Part shown: positions 55,759 to 64,000 of the stretch, in pieces
How the letters are laid out: each line of letters begins with the position of its first letter
Position numbering within the stretch: position 1 is the first letter of the stretch
NCBI RefSeq assembly: GCF_013393945.1
Contig: NZ_CP040297.1
Coordinates: 710,001-774,000, forward strand
Direction of reading: 5' to 3'
Origin: Nostoc sp. TCL26-01
Lineage (GTDB): Bacteria; Cyanobacteriota; Cyanobacteriia; Cyanobacteriales; Nostocaceae
DNA: 64,000 nucleotides
The notes under the pieces: model-generated
What the model was told of the DNA's origin: nothing
The model's input: the letters and a program-made list of their open reading frames with translations, nothing else
The model's database searches: none
Made by a program: the position numbers and the translations under genes

Positions 55759-57525
55759 TTACATCCTCTCTAATACCTGAATACCCAATAAAGATAAACC
55801 TAACTGCAAACTTCTGGCGGTCAAATTACACAAAACTAAGCGAGATGTGCGCAATGGTTCTTCTGCATCTAATACCCGGACTCCTTGATGGCGATCGTAA
55901 AAAGTATTAAACCGTCTACTCAATTCATACAAGTACTCACATAGACGGTTAGGAAGCAAATCTTGTTCTACAGTACTAATAACTTCACCTAACTGTAATA
56001 AGTACTTAGCTAGGGCAAATTCTGTTTCATGCTGCAAGATAACTTTGGCATCATTTCCTAACTCGGCAAAATCAATTCCCCCTTTACGGCTAATTCCTTG
56101 AATCCGGGCGTAAGCATACAACATATAAGGTGCTGTGTTACCTTTATCTGATAGCATTTTGTCGTAACTAAAGACATAATTACTAGTGCGATTTTGACTT
56201 AAATCGGCATATTTAACAGCACTAATACCTGCTACCTTGGCAACATTGGCTTTAAATTCCTCAGTTTCTTCTCTACCTTCTTCAATAATTTTTGCCTCTA
56301 ATGTCTCACGGAATCTGAGAATAGCCTCATCTAACAAATCCCGTAATCTGACAGTATCACCGGAACGAGTCTTAAATTTCTTGCCATCTTCCCCCAACAC
56401 CAAACCGAAGGGAACATGAACCAGTTCCACATCATTAGGAATCCAGTCGGCTTTACGTGCTACTTGGAAAAATTGGGCAAAATGGTTAGCTTGCCCTGCA
56501 TCAGTGACGTAGATAATCCGTTTAGCATCATCTTGCTGAATCCGGTAACGTAGAGAGGCTAAATCAGTTGTGGCGTAATTATAACCACCATCAGATTTTT
56601 GCACAATCAAGGGTAAAGGTTCACCCTCTCGATTGGTAAACCCATCTAAGAAAACACATTTTGCACCTTGGTTTTCTACCAGTAAACCAGACTTGTCTAA
56701 CTCTTCCACCACTGTTGGTAGTAAAGGGTTATAAAAAGATTCACCTCGTTCGGTTAACTGGACATCCAGCAAGTCATAAATTATCTGAAACTCTCGGCGT
56801 GATTGTGCGCACAACAACTTCCAAGCATGGAGTGTATCTTCTGCACCCGCTTGTAATCTCACAACTTCTTGGCGTGCTGTTTCTTGGAAAGCTGCATCTG
56901 CATCAAACCGTTGCTTGGCTTGGCGGTAAAAGCTGACTAAATCACCAATATCTAAAGCATTGGCAGTTGTCAAGGCCTCTGGGTAAACTTCTCTTAGGTA
57001 AGCAATTAACATCCCAAATTGCGTACCCCAATCACCCACATGATTTAATCGCAAAACATCATGTCCGCGAAACTCCAGAATTCGGGCGATGGAATCACCG
57101 ATAATTGTGGAACGCAAATGTCCGACGTGCATTTCTTTAGCAATATTCGGACTGGAAAAATCAACAATTTCCCGTTGTGGATGCTTTGTGGTGGGGATTC
57201 CTAGCCGGGAATCAGCATGAATGGCGTTAAGTTGTGCTTCTAGGTATGCGGTTTTCAACTTCAGGTTAATAAAACCAGGCCCGGCGATTTCGGGAGTTTC
57301 ACAGATGTCTGATAAATCTAATTTCTCCACAATAGCAGCTGCGATCGCTCGCGGTTGCTGTCCTAATTTCTTACTCAAGGACAAAGCAACGTTAGCTTGA
57401 TAATCGCCAAATTTAGGATTACTCGCAGCCACCAAAATCGGATCGACTCCGGCGTAATCAAGACCAAAAGCGTCCACCAAAGCCTGCTCAAGTTTGACTT
57501 GTAGTTGTTCTTGTGTAGCGTTCAT
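55759..57525 (-). CDS. argS: arginyl-tRNA synthetase
   Basis: This 588-residue class I synthetase charges tRNA-Arg. The N-terminal additional domain (about 1-110) includes [16 protein letters not shown]. The HIGH motif appears as HVGHLRST (about residue 133). The KMSKS position is replaced by GKKFKTRSG, as in many ArgS. The C-terminal anticodon-binding (DALR) domain carries [13 protein letters not shown]. It is monocistronic. The start is ATG 57525. Confidence 0.97.
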   Translation of the reverse strand: MNATQEQLQVKLEQALVDAFGLDYAGVDPILVAASNPKFGDYQANVALSLSKKLGQQPRAIAAAIVEKLDLSDICETPEIAGPGFINLKLKTAYLEAQLNAIHADSRLGIPTTKHPQREIVDFSSPNIAKEMHVGHLRSTIIGDSIARILEFRGHDVLRLNHVGDWGTQFGMLIAYLREVYPEALTTANALDIGDLVSFYRQAKQRFDADAAFQETARQEVVRLQAGAEDTLHAWKLLCAQSRREFQIIYDLLDVQLTERGESFYNPLLPTVVEELDKSGLLVENQGAKCVFLDGFTNREGEPLPLIVQKSDGGYNYATTDLASLRYRIQQDDAKRIIYVTDAGQANHFAQFFQVARKADWIPNDVELVHVPFGLVLGEDGKKFKTRSGDTVRLRDLLDEAILRFRETLEAKIIEEGREETEEFKANVAKVAGISAVKYADLSQNRTSNYVFSYDKMLSDKGNTAPYMLYAYARIQGISRKGGIDFAELGNDAKVILQHETEFALAKYLLQLGEVISTVEQDLLPNRLCEYLYELSRRFNTFYDRHQGVRVLDAEEPLRTSRLVLCNLTARSLQLGLSLLGIQVLERM

Positions 57526-57732
57526 ATATAAATGTTATCTGTTTGAGTGTAAAATGAGCTGCCTAACGGTTGGACTTTCCCCAAGCTTGATTATTTCACT
57601 CTAGTAACCTTTAGGGAAGTTAGGGACTTCCAACTAAAAAAATATACAATCGCTTTGGTGAGCAGGGGAAGCAGGGGAGGAAAAATCCAATAGACATCTC
57701 CAAAAATTAATTCTGCGTTGCCCGAAATCCTT

Positions 57733-57761
57733 GTAGAGACGTTGCAATGCAACGTCTCTAC
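57733..57761. repeat. GTAGAGACGTTGCA palindrome, copy 3
   Basis: A perfect 29-base palindrome around GCAATGC that touches the stop codon of the exporter gene at 57762. It may serve as its 3' hairpin. Confidence 0.8.
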
Positions 57762-59903
57762 TTACGTCATTTGTCGCGCCATCAAATCAGCAAATAACCC
57801 TTCCACCTCTGCCAACTCTGCAAAACTCCCCTGTTGTACTATCTTCCCAGCTTGCAACACATAAATTCTATCTGCATGACGAATGGTACTCAAGCGATGG
57901 GCAATCACCACACGAGTTACCCCTAATTGCTCTAAACTGTGAGTAACAATCTCCTGAGTCCGGTTATCCAAGGCAGATGTCGCTTCATCAAACAATAAAA
58001 TCTGCGGTTGATGTACTAAAGCACGGGCGATAAACATCCTTTGTCGCTGTCCCCCTGAAAGATTGCTGCCCCCTTCCGAAATAATAGTATGTATCCCCAT
58101 CGGCATAGCTTGAATATCATCCGCTAATCCTGCCATCTGCAAGGCTGTCCAGGCTTCATCTTGGGTAACAATTGCGCCTCCAGCAATATTTTCCCAAACT
58201 GAACCACTCATAATTCTCCCATTTTGCAGCACTACGCCTAACTGTCGCCGCACTGCGACAATATTCAACCCTGATAAATCTCTACTGTCATAAGAGATGA
58301 TTCCCGCTTCTGGAGTTTCAAATCCCAACAGCAATCTGACAATGGTGGATTTGCCACTTCCCGATGGGCCGACAATAGCGATAAACTCCCCAGCTTGGGC
58401 TTCTAAGGTAATATTATCTAAAACTAAAGTGCTATCTGGACGATAGCGAAAGCAAACTTGGTCTAATTTTATTTGACCTGAAAGCTTTCCGGGATAGAAT
58501 TTTTGGGCATCAACTTCTGGCTTTGTCTGCAAAATGGGTTGGGCGCGTTCCCACAAAATAGTGATATCTAAGATATCAATTAAAATGTTGCTTAATCGGG
58601 TGGCACTGCTGATAAATGTAGCAAAGGCGGTATTAAATGCCAGAAATGTGCCAGTAGATAATCCTGTTTCCCCTTCAGACTGTCCTATTAAAGATATGCT
58701 CAAGCCAAATAGTAGTATTGAACTGACAACGGGCAGCAGAAAATTAAAAGTAGTGAGTATATCTTCTATTAACTGAGTACTCAAAATTAGTTTTACCTGC
58801 TGAGTGTATTTTTTAGCCCAGCAAGCGAACGCTGCTGATTCAGCAGCTGCAACTCGTAATTTTGATATTCCACCAATTAACTGCACCGTCAGTCCCAAAA
58901 TTTCTCCCGAAAGTTGTTGCAGGGGACGCATTTTTTCCCGGATAATCATGCCCAATACGGTAGTAATCATCACCGCTACTAACGCTACTGCGATCGCCAC
59001 TAATGCTAGAGGTAAACTATAAATTAACAATAGTCCCAGATTCAGCAGGGAGAATAAACTAGTGAACAGGGTTCGCAAAATGCTACCACTAAGTCGATTA
59101 CGAATCTGGGAAATTGCTGAGACACGATTGTGTAAATCTCCTGTGGAATACTGGCTGGAAAAGGCGGGTTTGAGTTTCAGCAGTCGATCCCAAACGGCAG
59201 CTTGAGTATCAACACTAACTTGGGTTTGCAATCTCAGGATGACAAAACTTTGAGCCAATTGGAATATCATCACCCCAAAGCTACTCGCCAATAACCCCAA
59301 ACCCATCTGAGTTAATAGTTTGTGGTTTGCGTCGGGTATGGCATAGTCGATGAGAATACCTATGATCTGCGGCGTAAACATTCCTAATAAAGTAGCAATT
59401 ACGCCCACCCAGATGATTTTCAACAAGTCTGCAATACTACCTCGAAGTGAAAATTGCAGAATATCCAAGACTGTAATTTCTTTATCTGGTAAAGGGCGAT
59501 AAAAGGTATAGGCAATGGGGGCAATTTCAGCAGCAGTGTAGCGGTTGACAGGAGTGCGCGTTAATTTTACTGGGTCTAGTATTTCATACTTTGTAGCTTT
59601 GACAGGTAGGAGAGCGACAGGAAGATTTTCTTCTTTAGTAAAAGCAAGGAGGGAACTGCAATCTGTTTTCCACCAATTAGAGGTAAGGGTAACTCGACGG
59701 GTGCGGAAACCAGAAGCACGGGCAATTCCCTCTAGGGTTTCATGGAGTCCAATCAGATTTTCTGATTTAGCTGGGGGACGAATAGTTATACCCAACACTT
59801 TCCCTACTGCACCCACAGCAATGAGTAGAGGAGTTTCTCCTTGGGGAAGGTTGGCAGTGGGATTAAGGATTGATGCTAGTTCTTGTAGCGCTTTTTCTGT
59901 CAT
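57762..59903 (-). CDS. NHLM-type peptide exporter, permease/ATPase subunit without peptidase domain
   Basis: This 713-residue ABC half-transporter has an N-terminal ~150-residue domain resembling a degenerate cyclic-nucleotide or C39-like region. Six membrane spans follow (about 160-440). The ATPase has GPSGSGKST (about 510), LSGGQRQR, ILLFDEATSALD and the switch VIAHRLS. The layout agrees with the NHLM_micro_ABC2 class, which partners a C39-peptidase ABC protein in export of double-glycine-type peptides. It points away from the peptide genes, with the shared upstream region at 59904-60104. A palindrome abuts its stop codon. Confidence 0.85.
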   Translation of the reverse strand: MTEKALQELASILNPTANLPQGETPLLIAVGAVGKVLGITIRPPAKSENLIGLHETLEGIARASGFRTRRVTLTSNWWKTDCSSLLAFTKEENLPVALLPVKATKYEILDPVKLTRTPVNRYTAAEIAPIAYTFYRPLPDKEITVLDILQFSLRGSIADLLKIIWVGVIATLLGMFTPQIIGILIDYAIPDANHKLLTQMGLGLLASSFGVMIFQLAQSFVILRLQTQVSVDTQAAVWDRLLKLKPAFSSQYSTGDLHNRVSAISQIRNRLSGSILRTLFTSLFSLLNLGLLLIYSLPLALVAIAVALVAVMITTVLGMIIREKMRPLQQLSGEILGLTVQLIGGISKLRVAAAESAAFACWAKKYTQQVKLILSTQLIEDILTTFNFLLPVVSSILLFGLSISLIGQSEGETGLSTGTFLAFNTAFATFISSATRLSNILIDILDITILWERAQPILQTKPEVDAQKFYPGKLSGQIKLDQVCFRYRPDSTLVLDNITLEAQAGEFIAIVGPSGSGKSTIVRLLLGFETPEAGIISYDSRDLSGLNIVAVRRQLGVVLQNGRIMSGSVWENIAGGAIVTQDEAWTALQMAGLADDIQAMPMGIHTIISEGGSNLSGGQRQRMFIARALVHQPQILLFDEATSALDNRTQEIVTHSLEQLGVTRVVIAHRLSTIRHADRIYVLQAGKIVQQGSFAELAEVEGLFADLMARQMT

Positions 59904-59960
59904 AGGACAGGCAATTTGATCATGTCCTGAATTTTACCAGATTGACGAGTTATGCTGCTC

Positions 59961-59989
59961 ATGACAAATGTCATAGGTCAGTCATGACA
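59961..59989. promoter_or_regulatory. operator-like cluster of ATGACA half-sites
   Basis: ATGACA at 59961-59966 and its complement TGTCAT at 59969-59974 form a palindrome (ATGACAAATGTCAT), and a third ATGACA is at 59984-59989. They lie between the divergent exporter and the first peptide gene, where a regulator could control both. Confidence 0.45.
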
Positions 59990-60104
59990 TTGATCCGATG
60001 CGCTTGGCTATAGCCTCAGATTAGATTAATACTATCAACTCAACCACAGCCCTGATGTCGGAATGATTCTTCCCATATCAGGCAAACAAAAGGAGATTCT
60101 ATCA

Positions 60105-60251
60105 ATGAAAAATCAACAACTGCAAACTAAGCAACAACCTAAAGTAAAACTATCATTAGATGAATTGAGCAATATATCTGCTGGTGCGCTTTCAGGAAGG
60201 GATCGTCCGGAAGATTTAAAGGTTAAAGAAATCCCTGAATGGAGGATTTAA
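60105..60251 (+). CDS. short double-glycine-type leader peptide, precursor 1
   Basis: 48 residues from ATG 60105 with AAAGGAGA at 60088-60095. The leader ends VKLSLDELSNISAG and the predicted core is ALSGRDRPEDLKVKEIPEWR plus one residue. The LxxDELxxI(S)AG pattern is that of bacteriocin-type leaders cut by C39 peptidases, with AG or GA replacing GG. It has no cysteine, so disulfide or lanthionine modification is excluded. It is the first of six plus-strand peptide genes between two exporter genes. Confidence 0.75.
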   Translation: MKNQQLQTKQQPKVKLSLDELSNISAGALSGRDRPEDLKVKEIPEWRI

Positions 60252-60362
60252 GTTATTCTAAATCTCTATTTTGATAAGTAACAAAGGCAAACAGTATGTC
60301 TAAATAATTTTGCCTAATACTAATCATAAATATCTCCATAATGTCCGAGATCAATGCACTAT

Positions 60363-60397
60363 AGCCCATTGTTAAATATGCTTATCATTGGGCTTTT
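60363..60397 (+). terminator. weak hairpin with T-run after precursor 1
   Basis: AGCCCA (60363-60368) pairs with TGGGCT (60389-60394) and is followed by TTTT. The loop is long. The 60252-60641 gap otherwise shows no further leader-like peptide. A TATAAT box lies at about 60593, ahead of precursor 2. Confidence 0.35.
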
Positions 60398-60641
60398 AAT
60401 CTATTTCAATGAGGATACAATCAAGTATTTGTAACTGAACATTTGAGAGTTTCCAGGCATAAAAAACATTATAGCGATCACTGGTAAATGAGGTACAGAA
60501 GAAATATTTTTCAACGGAGAGGGGCGTGGGATTTTGCAGAGATTTGTCCAATTTATTAGCGATTTACTAAGTACCTCAGCAGATTAAGAAAGGCTATAAT
60601 ACACGAATAAATAATCAGTAAACTTTGGAGGAATAACACCA

Positions 60642-60782
60642 ATGATAAAGAGAAATTCCCATCCCAACCAACAACAGAAAATTTTGAATATCAGTCTTCC
60701 TAAACTCGATGAGGAACAGCTAATTCAAGTCTCTGGTGGGATGATTGAGATACGAGAAATAGTCATAAGAGTTAGTGTGTAA
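60642..60782 (+). CDS. short double-glycine leader peptide, precursor 2
   Basis: 46 residues from ATG 60642, with TTGGAGGA about 10 bases upstream. The leader ends LPKLDEEQLIQVSGG, a textbook double-glycine processing site. The predicted mature peptide is only 13 residues, MIEIREIVIRVSV, strongly beta-branched and amphipathic. It lacks Cys, Ser/Thr-rich stretches or other obvious modification sites. At 46 codons it is shorter than usual gene-calling limits. Confidence 0.8.
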   Translation: MIKRNSHPNQQQKILNISLPKLDEEQLIQVSGGMIEIREIVIRVSV

Positions 60783-60836
60783 CTGTGAAGAATGGTAAGT
60801 CTTAATTCTATTTGGATATCTTCAAGAATTAACAAA

Positions 60837-60962
60837 ATGAAAAGCAAACAACAAAAAATACCACAGGTTCAGCTACTCGATTTGGAACAGCTACATAGTA
60901 TAGTTGGTGGTCAGTTATATAAAGTTCCGGACGTAACTCTTAAAAGAGGGGTGGTTGGTTAA
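60837..60962 (+). CDS. short double-glycine leader peptide, precursor 3
   Basis: 41 residues from ATG 60837, with only a weak AAGAA ribosome site. The leader ends VQLLDLEQLHSIVGG. The predicted core is 16 residues, QLYKVPDVTLKRGVVG. It lies 54 bases after precursor 2, so it is likely in the same transcript. Confidence 0.78.
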   Translation: MKSKQQKIPQVQLLDLEQLHSIVGGQLYKVPDVTLKRGVVG

Positions 60963-61086
60963 GTCTCACTCTTAGTTCACTTACTTTTACTTGATATAGC
61001 GTCATATCAACGCCTTTCAGGTTTTTGTTAAATCTTTTGAATATTACAAGAATTAAGAATAAGTAATCTTTGGAGAAGTAAAACCA

Positions 61087-61227
61087 ATGAAACAGAATAA
61101 ACCCAATCTAAAACAACAGGAAAAAATTAGAAATATCAACCTTCCTCAACTTGATGAAGCACAACTTACCCAAATCGCTGGTGCTGCTGATGTTGAATAC
61201 AAATATGTGAGTATACGAAGGTATTAA
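61087..61227 (+). CDS. short double-glycine-type leader peptide, precursor 4
   Basis: 46 residues from ATG 61087, with TTTGGAGAAG upstream. The leader is closely related to precursor 2 (QQEKIRNINLPQLDEAQL, then TQIAGA). The predicted core is about 12-14 residues, ADVEYKYVSIRRY. Both core ends are rich in aromatic and basic residues. Confidence 0.78.
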   Translation: MKQNKPNLKQQEKIRNINLPQLDEAQLTQIAGAADVEYKYVSIRRY

Positions 61228-61449
61228 TGTCCTGTAAAGAAGCTCCCCCAGAAACGCGCAGGAAATAGAAACCTAACTTTTAGGGTTTCTATTTTTCTAG
61301 ATGTATTCTTTTAACGATTTTACCCTGTTTCTGGGGTTTGCTATTTCAGATTTACCTAAATTAATTTCTGGAATTAGTTCCAATAAATCTGAAGTGATTT
61401 TTTAGGGCTTAACTCTATATTCCAATCAATAACTGTAGGAGAAAATACC

Positions 61450-61650
61450 ATGTCTAACAACAATAAACCTGAACAGCCACAGAGAACTAAGTTAAATTCT
61501 TTGCTCATGAGTTTGCCAGATATTGTTGAACTAAGTGTTCAGGATCTCACAATCATGGTAGGTGGGAGGGATACCGTTGCTCCGACACGACCCACCGGCG
61601 GCGGCGGTTTTATAAACAACCACAACGAAATATTTTTGAGCGCAGAGTAG
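61450..61650 (+). CDS. double-glycine leader peptide, precursor 5
   Basis: 66 residues from ATG 61450 with GTAGGAGAA upstream. The leader (about 39 residues) ends VELSVQDLTIMVGG. The core is RDTVAPTRPTGGGGFINNHN then EIFLSAE, 27 residues, proline- and glycine-rich. It has no cysteine. It is duplicated as precursor 6. Asn- and Gly-rich cores of this kind occur among NHLM-associated peptides. Confidence 0.8.
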   Translation: MSNNNKPEQPQRTKLNSLLMSLPDIVELSVQDLTIMVGGRDTVAPTRPTGGGGFINNHNEIFLSAE

Positions 61651-61745
61651 CCTGATTTTACTGCATCTTTAAGTTCCAAGAAATCTGAAGTGATTTTTTA
61701 GGGCTTAACTCTATATTCCAATCAATAGCTGTAGGAGAAAATACT

Positions 61746-61946
61746 ATGTCTAACAACAATAAGCCTGAACAGCCACAGAGAACTAAGTTAAATTCTTTGC
61801 TCATGAGTTTGCCAGATATTGTTGAACTAAGTGTTCAGGATCTCACAATCATGGTAGGTGGGGGGGATACCGTTGCTCCGACACGACCCACCGGCGGCGG
61901 TGGTTATGTAAACAACCATAACGAAATATTTTTGAGCGCAGAGTAG
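61746..61946 (+). CDS. double-glycine leader peptide, precursor 6 (duplicate of 5)
   Basis: 66 residues with a leader identical to precursor 5. The core differs at three positions: Arg to Gly right after the GG site, and FI to YV in the centre (GGGGYVNNHNE). All protein differences between the two copies fall in the predicted mature peptide and none in the leader. It is followed by two hairpins. Confidence 0.8.
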   Translation: MSNNNKPEQPQRTKLNSLLMSLPDIVELSVQDLTIMVGGGDTVAPTRPTGGGGYVNNHNEIFLSAE

Positions 61947-61962
61947 ACTGATTGTACTGCAT

Positions 61963-62007
61963 CCTCAATATCTAGCACCCCCAAGTTGGGGATGCTAGAT
62001 ATTGAGG
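61963..62007 (+). promoter_or_regulatory. long perfect hairpin after precursor 6
   Basis: A 15-bp perfect stem (61963-61977 with 61993-62007) encloses CCCC/GGGG pairs. It lies directly after the last peptide gene and could protect its mRNA 3' end or separate it from the TPR gene. Confidence 0.7.
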
Positions 62008-62058
62008 ATAATTGAGCAGTAACTGCTCGTTTTTGAGTTGTGCTACTGCTCAATTATC
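62007..62058 (+). promoter_or_regulatory. terminator/antiterminator-like switch before the TPR gene
   Basis: GAGCAG/CTGCTC with a 3-base loop and GTTTTT (62014-62034) forms a small intrinsic terminator. The same left arm, extended to 15 bases (62007-62021), pairs perfectly with 62044-62058. The two structures exclude each other. The long-range stem would hide the GTG at 62040 in its loop. Confidence 0.5.
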
Positions 62059-63125
62059 TAGTCAGCTTACTTCAAGAAGACTTTCTAGCTGGCCTTTCTT
62101 TTCGTAAGAGTGAAAAGAACGTGGAACTACAACACAGTAAAAATTTAAGTAACAAATTAAATTTAGAACAACATTCTTTACTTGAAAAAGTAATCCAACT
62201 GAATAGTTTAGCTAATAGATTAGAGTCTCAAACTAAATATAACGAAGCTTTAACAAAAGCTCAAGCGGCTTTAGAATCTCTAGAAGTAGCCAAACAAAAT
62301 CTTTCTCCGGTTTCAAGTCTGATTGATATAGAAATACAAGTTTTAGCTAATACAGGTAAAATTACTCGCATTTTGGGTAACTATTCTTCAGCAGAACAGT
62401 ATTATCTCAAAGCTATAAATTTAGCCCAATCTCAAAGAATAGAGCAACACAGTATTTTGCTGTCAATGCTAAATGACTTAGCTGTTGTTTACAAATACTG
62501 GGGGAAATTTGATGCGGGTGAACAAATTTATCAAACTCTCTTAAATACTTTAATTAAGCAATACGGTGAACAAAGCCATTTTGTGGCGACAATCTATCAT
62601 AATTATGCTGGTTTAGAACACTCACGTTTCAATTATGAAAAGGCTGAACCTTTAGCTCGTAAATCTTACGAAATTCGCCAGAATGTATGCGGTAAAGAAC
62701 ATCCTGACACTATCGCTGATGGGGCTGCACTGGGTTCTATTTTACATGGATTAGGTAAATGGGATGAAGCAGTTAAATTGTTTGAAAAAGCTATTACATT
62801 TTTTGATAACCCATCAAACTATCAACCTTATGAAGTTGCTGTTAATCTCAATAATCTAGCAGCTTCTCTTCAAGCAAAAGGAGAGTTCTTGCCAGCCGAA
62901 AAAGCCTATAGACGGGCATTAAGCATAAAAAAAACTGTCTTCGGAGATGAGCATCCTGATATTGCTGTTACCCTCAATAATCTAGCAATTTTACTTAAGG
63001 AACAAGAACAAAGACCAGAAGCTAAATCTATACTCAAGGAAGCTTTGAGAATTTTTGAAAAGACTGTAGGTTCTCAGCATCCTCAGACAATTTTATGCAA
63101 AAAAAATATTAGTTCCTTATCATAA
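62040..63125 (+). CDS. TPR protein (kinesin-light-chain type) of the peptide locus
   Basis: 361 residues if started at GTG 62040; a GTG at 62121 is an alternative that would drop a hydrophobic N-terminus. At least six tetratricopeptide repeats are visible: YNEALTKAQAALESL, YSSAEQYYLKAINLA, FNYEKAEPLARKSYEIRQNV, GKWDEAVKLFEKAITFF, GEFLPAEKAYRRALSIKKTV and RPEAKSILKEALRIFEKTV. No helix-turn-helix or catalytic domain is seen. TPR folds bind peptides, so this protein may bind the leaders or mature peptides, or act as scaffold for export. It is on the same strand as the peptide genes. Confidence 0.82.
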   Translation: MLLLNYLVSLLQEDFLAGLSFRKSEKNVELQHSKNLSNKLNLEQHSLLEKVIQLNSLANRLESQTKYNEALTKAQAALESLEVAKQNLSPVSSLIDIEIQVLANTGKITRILGNYSSAEQYYLKAINLAQSQRIEQHSILLSMLNDLAVVYKYWGKFDAGEQIYQTLLNTLIKQYGEQSHFVATIYHNYAGLEHSRFNYEKAEPLARKSYEIRQNVCGKEHPDTIADGAALGSILHGLGKWDEAVKLFEKAITFFDNPSNYQPYEVAVNLNNLAASLQAKGEFLPAEKAYRRALSIKKTVFGDEHPDIAVTLNNLAILLKEQEQRPEAKSILKEALRIFEKTVGSQHPQTILCKKNISSLS

Positions 63126-63195
63126 GAAAATTATCTCTACAAGGGTGGGCATTGTGCTAATTTGGTTAATCTTGGCTTGTAGTACCTAACCGATA

Positions 63196-64000
63196 TTACC
63201 CCTCAGAACGAATCAACGTCTCATAAACTCCCCCTTCCTGCCATAATTCCTCATGAGTTCCACGCTGCACTACCTTTCCCTGTTCTAAAACAATAATTTC
63301 ATCACAATCTCGAATGGTACTCAAGCGGTGAGCAACCAAAATACAACTACAGTTGCGTTGACGCAGATTTTCTACAATAATTTGTTCTGTCTGGGCATCT
63401 AAAGCAGAAGTTGCTTCGTCCATCACCAAAATTGCCGGATTTTTCACTAAAGCGCGGGCAATTTCTAAACGTTGGCGCTGTCCTCCACTTAAATTAACAC
63501 CCCCTTCCCGCAATTCCCCGTCATATCCCCCTGGAATTGTCATTACAGTTTCATGAATAGCTGCATCTCGACAAGCTTTGACTAATTGCTCATCTGAAAC
63601 TGTATCATCCCATAAAGTCAAATTCTCTCGGACTGTACCCCCAAACAAAAAGATGTCTTGTTCCACTAGCGACAGGGAACTCGCTAAAACTTCTCGTGCA
63701 ATCTCGCTTCTGGGAGTCCCATCTAAAAGAATTTCCCCCTCCCAAGGTTGATAAAGTCCACAGATTAGTTTAGCTAAGGTAGATTTCCCCGAACCACTCG
63801 CACCGACTAACGCTACTCTTTGTCCTGGTTGCAAAGATAAACTGAAATTCTCAATCAATGGCGGATCAACGTGGGAATAGCCAAAAGTGATGTTACGTAA
63901 ATCAATACAACCTTTTAAATTGAGGATTTCTGCTTGTTTCCTTGTCTCTACTTCAGGATCTAGAGAATTACCTAACACATCATCTAAACGATTCAAATCC
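63196..64000 (-). CDS. NHLM-type peptide exporter with probable C39 peptidase, C-terminal ATPase part (truncated)
   Basis: Only the last ~266 residues are in the window. They form a complete ABC ATPase domain with GASGSGKST, LSGGQRQR, ILVMDEATSALD and VAHRLS. The spacer before it and the end (QEGGVYETLIRSEG) agree with NHLM_micro_ABC1-type peptidase/permease/ATPase proteins. The peptidase and membrane domains lie beyond the right edge, so the peptidase is an inference from context. Confidence 0.8.
   Translation of the reverse strand, partial: DLNRLDDVLGNSLDPEVETRKQAEILNLKGCIDLRNITFGYSHVDPPLIENFSLSLQPGQRVALVGASGSGKSTLAKLICGLYQPWEGEILLDGTPRSEIAREVLASSLSLVEQDIFLFGGTVRENLTLWDDTVSDEQLVKACRDAAIHETVMTIPGGYDGELREGGVNLSGGQRQRLEIARALVKNPAILVMDEATSALDAQTEQIIVENLRQRNCSCILVAHRLSTIRDCDEIIVLEQGKVVQRGTHEELWQEGGVYETLIRSEG

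Larger units (their letters stand above)
61377..61968 (+). repeat. tandem duplication, two 296-bp units each carrying a peptide gene
   Basis: Unit 1 is 61377-61672 and unit 2 is 61673-61968. They share the upstream leader, ribosome site and coding sequence with only a few differences, so the duplication is recent. Confidence 0.92.

Noticed and set aside
60105..61946. PatS-type RGSGR signal within the peptide cores
   Set aside because: None of the six cores contains RGSGR; precursor 1 has SGRDR only, which is not the PatS motif.

Overview
The window comes from a filamentous, probably heterocyst-forming cyanobacterium of the Nostoc/Anabaena/Trichormus group. This rests on many HIP1 octamers (GCGATCGC), heptanucleotide STRR arrays (TGACTAT/CCAATGA units), a 16S gene of cyanobacterial type, pentapeptide-repeat proteins and families largely limited to cyanobacteria (DUF3386, a 1971-residue TamB/Tic236-like protein, CmpA/NrtA-type binding protein). 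The genus is an inference from gene content; no species is claimed.

Layout. 1-1.1 kb: 5' part of a 16S rRNA gene on the minus strand with a consensus promoter. 1.1-16 kb: mostly housekeeping or uncharacterised genes (GAF-LuxR regulator, DUF3386, SDR, tamB, a thioredoxin-like membrane protein, a NIL-ferredoxin, DUF3616, CHAD) separated by dispersed repeats. 16.4-19.8 kb: a tightly packed minus-strand operon for a coiled-coil protein, a membrane OmpA-like protein, a Ras-like small GTPase and a small PAS-like protein. 19.9-26.1 kb: a collinear minus-strand block with two ydaO/yuaA-type (c-di-AMP) riboswitches. One precedes a CmpB/CmpA/CmpD-like ABC transporter operon. The other precedes a universal stress protein and, beyond a terminator hairpin, an NhaD/ArsB-like ion transporter. 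26.4-38.5 kb: histidine kinase, PrxQ, cobQ, small ferredoxin, orphan HicB-like protein, CDP-diacylglycerol pyrophosphatase, a possible secreted-toxin/small-partner pair, a second topoisomerase I and a site-2 protease. 38.5-47.7 kb: a BMP-family (nucleoside-type) ABC transporter operon split by an opposite-strand AAA-ATPase/DUF4276 cassette resembling ATPase-Toprim defence modules. A ~130-bp inverted repeat flanks this segment. 48-57.5 kb: pentapeptide proteins, an AbiEii-like nucleotidyltransferase, a HAD hydrolase, a hydrogenase-type maturation protease and argS. 57.7-64 kb: an NHLM/C39-type peptide export locus. Two minus-strand ABC exporter genes enclose six plus-strand short genes with double-glycine-type leaders and a TPR protein; only three of the six exceed 60 codons as open frames.

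The most promising undescribed material is: (i) the six-peptide plus TPR export locus with a terminator/antiterminator-like switch; (ii) the double c-di-AMP riboswitch block, in which both aptamers carry the same dispersed palindrome in a variable loop; (iii) the AAA/DUF4276 cassette in a transporter operon; (iv) the GTPase/OmpA operon; (v) a 211-bp mobile element that folds as a multi-hairpin structure and is present in two almost identical copies. All functional statements come from reading motifs by eye; no database search was run.
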